A stretch of DNA of 19,845 bases, taken from an uncultured Lachnospiraceae bacterium. GTDB lineage: Bacteria; Bacillota; Clostridia; Lachnospirales; Lachnospiraceae. Where the stretch lies: positions 1 through 19,845 of the forward strand of contig CAJTJZ010000054.1 of NCBI GenBank assembly GCA_910576895.1, read 5' to 3'. The notes below the pieces were generated by a model. It was not told the origin of the DNA, ran no database searches, and saw nothing but the letters and a program-made list of their open reading frames with translations. Shown here piece by piece: positions 14,588 through 19,845 of the stretch; within the stretch, counting starts at the first letter, position 1, and every line of letters begins with the position of its first letter. The position numbers and the translations under genes were made by a program.

Positions 14588-16620
14588 TATGCTGTCACCA
14601 TCCCTACTGACTGTAATTCTACATTATTTTCAATCTCATTATAAGACACCACAATCAAATCTTCCATATAATCCTCTGTCAACCTCTTAAAATACATACG
14701 AACAATTGGTGAGGTAACAATAATCGGTGAACGTCCCATATTTTCTAGTTTTGTTGTTTCTGCTTTTAAAGATTGTACAATCTGCTGTGTTTTCTCTGGA
14801 TCAAGTGTTAAATAAGCACCTTGTTCTGTCTGTTTTACAGAATTCATAATTTCTTGTTCTATCTTTGGATCAAGCGTAATTACACTGCTCATCTCATTAA
14901 TTGGGAAGAATTTATTAGAAATCGCCCTCTTTAAACTCTGCCGCACATATTCTGTTAAAACATCGGTATCATGTGTTGTAGTAGCATAATCTGCAAGCGT
15001 TTCAAAAATCGTTGTAAGGTCACGAATAGAAATACCCTCTCGTAAAAGATTTTGTAACACCTTCTGTATTTCTCCTACGCCTAATAGTTTTGGTACTAAT
15101 TCACCAATTAAGGTTTCATTTGCTTCTTTTACATTATTAATCAGATTTTGTACATCCTGCCTTGTCAAAAGTTCATCTAAATGATTTCTAATAACTTCTG
15201 TTAAATGCGTTGCAATAATGGACGGTGGATCAACAACCGTATAACCCATAGATTCCGCACGTTCTCTTTGTGATTCTGTAATCCAGATCGCTGGCAAATG
15301 GAACGATGGTTCAAAGGTAGGAATCCCTGTGATTTCTTCTTCTACATATCCGGGATTCATTGCCATATAGTGATCAAATAAAATTTCTCCTTCACTGACA
15401 GGAATACCCTTAATCTTTATTAAGTATTGATTTGGATTAAGCTGAATATTATCACGTAAACGAATCATTGGCACAACACACCCAAGCTCTAATGCTATCT
15501 GCCGCCGAATCATAACAACACGATCTAAAAGATCGCCTCCCTGATTGACATCAGCTAATGGAATAATACCATAACCAAACTCTAATTCAATTGGATCAAC
15601 TTGAAGCAAGGAATTTACATTTTCTGGTCGTCTAATTTCTTCTGCACTTGATTCCTCCTCAGAAACCTCGGATTCCACACTAGCAATTTCAATATGATTT
15701 GCAATAATACGACCACAGAGAATAAAAATTACACCATAAATATCAAAAATCAAATCTGGAAGTGGTGTCAGTGTTCCAAGTAAAATCAAACTAATTCCCA
15801 CCATATAGAGCACTTTTGGTATGGAAAAGAGCTGCCCTATTAAAATATCTCCAATATCTGCTTCTTTTGATACTTTTGTTACAAGAATACCCGTTGCTAG
15901 CGAAATCATTAAAGATGGAATCTGTGAAACAAGACCATCCCCAATCGTTAAAATAATATATTTATTTAATGCTTCTGTTGTTGTTAAGCCTTGTAACATA
16001 ATTCCAGTAATCATACCACCAGCAAAATTAACAACCGTAATAATCAAACCAGTAATGGCATCCCCTTTTACATACTTTGTAGCACCATCCATAGCACCAA
16101 AAAAGGTAGATTCTGCCTGAATTTTTTCCCTGCGTTCCTTTGCCTGCATATCATTAATTGCACCTGTATTCAAATCGGCATCAATTGCCATTTGTTTTCC
16201 GGGCATAGCATCCAAAGTAAACCTTGCTGTTACTTCTGATACACGTTCTGAACCTTTATTGATAACCATAAACTGAACAAGTACAAGAATAAAGAATACA
16301 ATCGTACCTACAACAAGGCTTCCGCTACCAACAAACTGACCAAAAACCTCTACAACTTCTCCTGCATATCCCTGTGTTAAAATTAATCTTGTAGAAGAAA
16401 CATTAAGAGAAATACGAAAAACCGTTGTAAATAAAAGGAGTGTAGGAAAGCTTGACATATTCAGTGCTTCCTGTGTAAAAAGTGCATTAAATAAAACAAT
16501 CATGGCAATCGATATATTTAATGCCAGCAAAATGTCCAATAACATGGAAGGGACTGGCACAATCAAAAATACAATCGCAGCCATCAGATAAAATCCAACT
16601 CCAATATCCGTTTTCTTCAC
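14587..16620 (-). CDS. flhA: Flagellar export-gate protein FlhA
   Basis: FlhA forms the nonameric ring of the flagellar type III export gate, docks chaperone-substrate complexes and takes part in proton-driven export. The 677-residue length is normal. The N-terminal half has about eight membrane helices and carries the FHIPEP signature (133-151, with RFTLDAMPGKQMAIDADLN) and the F-x-G-A-M-D-G-A-x-K-Y-V-K-G-D-A segment (about 173-187). The C-terminal half is the cytoplasmic docking domain. The start is GTG (16620-16618) with GGGG 10 nt upstream; an ATG nearby is out of frame. It follows flhB after a 93-nt AT-rich gap. Confidence 0.97.
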   Translation of the reverse strand: MKKTDIGVGFYLMAAIVFLIVPVPSMLLDILLALNISIAMIVLFNALFTQEALNMSSFPTLLLFTTVFRISLNVSSTRLILTQGYAGEVVEVFGQFVGSGSLVVGTIVFFILVLVQFMVINKGSERVSEVTARFTLDAMPGKQMAIDADLNTGAINDMQAKERREKIQAESTFFGAMDGATKYVKGDAITGLIITVVNFAGGMITGIMLQGLTTTEALNKYIILTIGDGLVSQIPSLMISLATGILVTKVSKEADIGDILIGQLFSIPKVLYMVGISLILLGTLTPLPDLIFDIYGVIFILCGRIIANHIEIASVESEVSEEESSAEEIRRPENVNSLLQVDPIELEFGYGIIPLADVNQGGDLLDRVVMIRRQIALELGCVVPMIRLRDNIQLNPNQYLIKIKGIPVSEGEILFDHYMAMNPGYVEEEITGIPTFEPSFHLPAIWITESQRERAESMGYTVVDPPSIIATHLTEVIRNHLDELLTRQDVQNLINNVKEANETLIGELVPKLLGVGEIQKVLQNLLREGISIRDLTTIFETLADYATTTHDTDVLTEYVRQSLKRAISNKFFPINEMSSVITLDPKIEQEIMNSVKQTEQGAYLTLDPEKTQQIVQSLKAETTKLENMGRSPIIVTSPIVRMYFKRLTEDYMEDLIVVSYNEIENNVELQSVGMVTA

Positions 16621-16713
16621 CTGAATCCATCCCCTTTCTAAAGAAATTAAATTATAATTTTATATCTTTTTCATTCTTTTCTTTCTATATATAAATATCA
16701 TTATTTTCTATAC

Positions 16714-17856
16714 TTAAATCTTATTTTGTAGACGATATACATATGCTAATACTTCTGCTACCATTTGATATAGCTCTGCTGGTATTTCATCACCAAGTTC
16801 TACATTATAATATAACATTCTGGCAAGTGGTTTATTTTCTACAATTTCTATTTTATATTCCCTTGCCACCGTTTTAATCTTTTCTGCAATATAATCCGCA
16901 CCCTTTGCAATTACAATAGGTGCTTGTGCCGTATCCTTATCATAACGAATTGCAACTGCCAAATGCGTTGGATTTGTAATAACAACATCTGCTTTTGGAA
17001 GCTCCTGCATCATTCTTCTTTGTGAAGCTTCTCTCATTTTTCCACGGATTCTCCCCTTAATCTGCGGATCACCTTCTGTATTTTTATATTCATCCTTTAC
17101 TTCTTGCTTTGTCATTTTCATATCTTCTTTAAATTTACGTTTTTGATAATAAATATCAAAAATTGCAATTGCAAGAAATAGAATACTAATCCGAATACCA
17201 AGATCAATAATTAAATTACTAATTAGTCCAATTGCCTGAAACAGTCCAAGACTATAAAGAACTAAAAGTTTATCTATCTGTTTTATCAGTACTGTATAAA
17301 CAATATAAGAAACCGCACTAATTTTCAAGATTGCCTTTAATAATTCAATGACTTTATCTTTACTAAAAATACGCTTCATACCTGAAACAGGATTAAATTT
17401 AGAAAAATCAGGCTGCATTGGTTTTGTAGAAATTTTCCAGCCAACTTGTACAATATTTCCAATCAATGCAACAAAAAATGCAAGTATAAAAAATGGAATC
17501 ACTAAAATTAAAATCTTTTGCATGGCATATCCAATAATCGAAAATAGAACACGTTCTGCACTCTCATCATTCGCTTCCATAGAAATCAAGGAATAAATAC
17601 GATGAAAAACACCTGTAAACTGTCCTCCCAGATACAGTCCATAAAATTTAATCATAAGAAACAGTCCTAAAAGTGATATTGCCATAATAATCTCGGTACT
17701 TTTTGCTACCTTACCATCTTTTCTAGCATCCGACAGCTTTTTACTAGTCGCATCTTCCGTTTTTTCTCCACCCGGACCATCTTTTGCAAAAAACTGAAGA
17801 TTATATGGATATTGATAGGAAACAGAATTTATAAATTTTCTTTGCAATTTTCTCAC
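16714..17856 (-). CDS. flhB: Flagellar export-gate and substrate-switch protein FlhB
   Basis: FlhB controls the change from rod/hook to filament export through self-cleavage. The 380-residue protein has four membrane helices within about 55-235, then a basic cytoplasmic domain with the autocleavage site NPTH (N295-H298) intact. The typical NLQFFA and EKTEDAT-KK segments are near the N-terminus, but about 18 extra residues precede them. The frame starts with GTG (17856), 8 nt after the fliR stop, with AAGGA only about 1-2 nt away. A TTG three codons later has better spacing and may be the true start. No ATG lies before residue 58. Confidence 0.95.
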   Translation of the reverse strand: MRKLQRKFINSVSYQYPYNLQFFAKDGPGGEKTEDATSKKLSDARKDGKVAKSTEIIMAISLLGLFLMIKFYGLYLGGQFTGVFHRIYSLISMEANDESAERVLFSIIGYAMQKILILVIPFFILAFFVALIGNIVQVGWKISTKPMQPDFSKFNPVSGMKRIFSKDKVIELLKAILKISAVSYIVYTVLIKQIDKLLVLYSLGLFQAIGLISNLIIDLGIRISILFLAIAIFDIYYQKRKFKEDMKMTKQEVKDEYKNTEGDPQIKGRIRGKMREASQRRMMQELPKADVVITNPTHLAVAIRYDKDTAQAPIVIAKGADYIAEKIKTVAREYKIEIVENKPLARMLYYNVELGDEIPAELYQMVAEVLAYVYRLQNKI

Positions 17857-17864
17857 ATCCTTTT

Positions 17865-18641
17865 TTATGTCTGTAAGGATACTACAATTTGATTAAATAT
17901 TCTTTGTATTTCCTCATAAATGAGATCGGATACTTGCGGCAATAATCCCATTACAATCGCAAGAATTAAAATTCCTCCTAAAACCTTAAATTGCATACCT
18001 ACGGAAAACATATTCATCTGTGGTGCTACTTTTGCAAGAATACCAAGCACTACATTTAATGTTAGCATGGTAGCAAATACAGGCAAAATAATCCGAAAGC
18101 CCAGAATAAAATACTCTCCCATAAAAGAAAGCATAACTTTATACATATCAGGTGAAATAGAAACCGTTCCTATTGGAATTAATTGAAAGGTTTCCAAAAA
18201 AGCTTTTAAAATATAGTGATGCATATTGCTTACAAGCATTAAAAGCATAACTGCATTCGTATAAAATGTTGCTGTAATTGTTGCATTCATATTGGAGGAT
18301 GGATCAAATTCTGTTACCATAGAAAATCCAATTTCCATATCCATTAAATTTCCTGAAAAATTTAATATATAAAGACAAATATTTGTCATATATCCAAGAA
18401 GCAGTCCCGCTACTGCCTCTTTTATTATCAAAAAAGCCAATTCTATCATGCCATTATATTCCACTGTTCTCACTCCAAGAGAAGAAAACAGTAAAAGGGA
18501 AATATAAAAAGCAAGGCTTGCCTTTACCTGTCTTGGAATACGTGACAGGCTAAAAAAAGGTGCTGATACAAGAAAGGCAGATACTCTTACCAATATGAGT
18601 AGAAAAACTTCCAGATATTCCACTGTAAAATTCAAAGCCAT
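17865..18641 (-). CDS. fliR: Flagellar export-gate protein FliR
   Basis: FliR joins FliP and FliQ in the helical core of the export gate. The 258-residue protein is almost wholly hydrophobic, with several long membrane segments, and has the family length and the FliR-like block around EIGFSMVTEFDPSSN. ATG has GGGGG 7 nt upstream, 21 nt after the fliQ stop. The stop (TAA, 17865-17867) is 8 nt before flhB. Confidence 0.95.
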   Translation of the reverse strand: MALNFTVEYLEVFLLILVRVSAFLVSAPFFSLSRIPRQVKASLAFYISLLLFSSLGVRTVEYNGMIELAFLIIKEAVAGLLLGYMTNICLYILNFSGNLMDMEIGFSMVTEFDPSSNMNATITATFYTNAVMLLMLVSNMHHYILKAFLETFQLIPIGTVSISPDMYKVMLSFMGEYFILGFRIILPVFATMLTLNVVLGILAKVAPQMNMFSVGMQFKVLGGILILAIVMGLLPQVSDLIYEEIQRIFNQIVVSLQT

Positions 18642-18662
18642 TCTTCTACCCCCGGTATCTTA

Positions 18663-18935
18663 TCAGGACTGAATATACATACTAAAATTAGAACATAATT
18701 CTGTAAATAAAGCAGTAATATTTCCCATAATCCAATTTCCAGCAAAAATAAGCATCAAGAAGATTCCTAAAAATTTTGGAACAAATGTCAAGGTTTGTTC
18801 TTGAATCGAAGTAATTGTCTGAAAAATACTAATTAATAAACCAATAATCAAAGAAACTAATAACATAGGAATTGCTGATTTTACTGCTGTAAATAAGCAT
18901 TGTTGAAATATGGTTGCAACGGTATCTTGTGACAT
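18663..18935 (-). CDS. fliQ: Flagellar export-gate protein FliQ
   Basis: FliQ is a small two-helix subunit of the FliPQR export core. The ATG at 18935 gives 90 residues starting MSQDTVATIF, the standard length and N-terminus, with AAAGGGTGAT about 5 nt upstream. A GTG three codons earlier would overlap that ribosome-binding site and is rejected. Family patterns L-L-V-S-L-I-I-G-L-x-I-S-I-F-Q and T-S-I-Q-E-Q-T-L are visible. It starts 16 nt after the fliP stop. Confidence 0.95.
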   Translation of the reverse strand: MSQDTVATIFQQCLFTAVKSAIPMLLVSLIIGLLISIFQTITSIQEQTLTFVPKFLGIFLMLIFAGNWIMGNITALFTELCSNFSMYIQS

Positions 18936-18951
18936 AAGTATCACCCTTTCT

Positions 18952-19797
18952 TTACATAAATGTTTTTACAACTTCACCAATTAATAAATTCCAACCATCT
19001 GCCATAATAAACAATAAAATCTTAAATGGCATAGAAATTGTGGTAGGTGGAAGCATCATCATACCCATAGACATCAAGGTAGAAGCCACAACCATATCAA
19101 TGACAAGAAAAGGAAGGTAAATAACAAATCCCATGATAAATGCTTCTCGAAGTTCATTAATCATAAAAGATGGAATCACTACCGTAAGTGGAAGATCTTG
19201 ATATTTCTCTACGCTTTCTAAACCTGCAATATCCATAAATAATCGAATATCCTTTGGCCTTGTTTGCGAAATCATAAAATCTTTTAATGGTGCAATTCCT
19301 TGTTCTAAAGCTTCCTCTTGTGTAACTTGTCCGTCATTTAATGGTTTTATTGCATTATTATAAACCTCCGTAAATGTTGGATTCATAATAAAAAATGTCA
19401 ATATTAATGCTAAACCAACAATCACTTGATTTGGTGGCGTTGTATTTGTTCCCAGTGCGGAACGGGTAAAATGAAGTACAACAACAATCCTTGTAAATGA
19501 TGTTACCATCAGAAGTATCGATGGTGCAACGGAAATTACCGTTAAAACCAAAAGAATCTGAAGGGTACTGGAAAGCTGTGTACTTCCTGCATTGCTTGTA
19601 ATATTTAATTCAAAATTATTTGGTGTCGTGCTGTCATCAATCTCATTCACCTTTACCACATCATCGGAATCTGGTGAAGTCGCCTTTACTGTTTGTGCCG
19701 GAACAAAAACAACACAAAGAAAGGTTAATATACATAATGCCAGCGACATAGCCAAAAGTCGTATAGGAATTATAAACTTTTTACTATCTACTCTCAT
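18952..19797 (-). CDS. fliP: Flagellar export-gate protein FliP
   Basis: FliP forms the pentameric heart of the flagellar export gate. From the ATG at 19797 it has 281 residues: an N-terminal signal peptide (hydrophobic core about 12-31, likely cleavage about 34-39), a short polar segment, then the conserved FliP domain with HFTRSALGTNTTPPNQV and I-M-N-P, and membrane helices to the C-terminus. A TTG three codons upstream extends the frame, but the AAAGG sits at proper distance only for the ATG. It lies 12 nt after the end of the preceding partial gene. Confidence 0.96.
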   Translation of the reverse strand: MRVDSKKFIIPIRLLAMSLALCILTFLCVVFVPAQTVKATSPDSDDVVKVNEIDDSTTPNNFELNITSNAGSTQLSSTLQILLVLTVISVAPSILLMVTSFTRIVVVLHFTRSALGTNTTPPNQVIVGLALILTFFIMNPTFTEVYNNAIKPLNDGQVTQEEALEQGIAPLKDFMISQTRPKDIRLFMDIAGLESVEKYQDLPLTVVIPSFMINELREAFIMGFVIYLPFLVIDMVVASTLMSMGMMMLPPTTISMPFKILLFIMADGWNLLIGEVVKTFM

Positions 19798-19809
19798 GGA
19801 TACCAACCT

Positions 19810-19845
19810 TTACTTTTTTTTGTCCTTCTGCGTTTTTGGCAGCTT
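19810..19845 (-). CDS. C-terminal end of a probable FliO
   Basis: Only the last 11 codons are inside the window, reading KLPKTQKDKKK and then TAA (complement of 19810-19812). The basic tail and the position 12 nt before fliP fit FliO, a small membrane protein that helps FliP assembly and normally precedes fliP. Too little sequence is present to confirm the identity. Confidence 0.5.
   Translation of the reverse strand, partial: KLPKTQKDKKK

Noticed and set aside
16621..16713. Promoter for flhA in the flhB-flhA gap (TATAAT present)
   Set aside because: No acceptable -35 box lies 16-18 nt upstream, and the gap composition makes a chance TATAAT likely.

Overview
The window is a low-GC Gram-positive (Clostridia, probably Lachnospiraceae-like) chromosome segment. 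The evidence is AT-rich coding sequence, a SigD-type flagellar sigma factor with a SwrB-like protein, a CheC/CheD pair, and a fliOPQR-flhBAFG-che-sigD gene order of the kind I know from motile Clostridia. The genus cannot be fixed from this window. Everything from 460 to 19845 is on the minus strand; the only plus-strand gene is a fragment at the left edge.

Reading in the direction of transcription (right to left): the 3' tail of a probable fliO; the export-gate genes fliP, fliQ, fliR, flhB and flhA (18.6-14.6 kb, then flhF); flhF and flhG, which control flagellar placement and number; the chemotaxis block cheB, cheA, cheW, cheC and cheD; a small two-helix membrane protein of unknown function; sigD; fapA (DUF342); a small hydrophilic protein of unknown function; a SwrB/DUF6115-like membrane protein; a membrane protein with a long Asn/Lys/Glu/Ser-rich linker and an isolated MltG-type LysM-like domain; and guaA (GMP synthase). 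Spacing is tight from fliO to sigD (overlap of 1 nt to gaps of about 125 nt) and loosens to 101-215 nt gaps of very AT-rich DNA between fapA and guaA. The only convincing Rho-independent terminator in the window lies just after guaA (405-451), so the genes may form one long transcript or overlapping transcripts.

Together the genes make the core of the flagellar type III secretion gate (FliP/Q/R, FlhB, FlhA), position the basal body (FlhF/FlhG), build the chemoreceptor kinase and adaptation machinery (CheA/W/B/C/D) and supply the late-class sigma factor. SwrB-like and FapA are likely assembly or regulatory accessories. At the far left, downstream of guaA, base composition rises and a plus-strand ORF converges on guaA. 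Short direct repeats lie next to the guaA 3' end, a known integration hotspot, so the left edge may be the end of an integrated element.

No gap exceeds 300 bases. I saw no rRNA, tRNA, CRISPR array, IS element, riboswitch or frameshifted gene. Several start codons were set from ribosome-binding sites: fapA, cheW, cheA, flhG, fliQ and fliP are shorter than their longest open frames.
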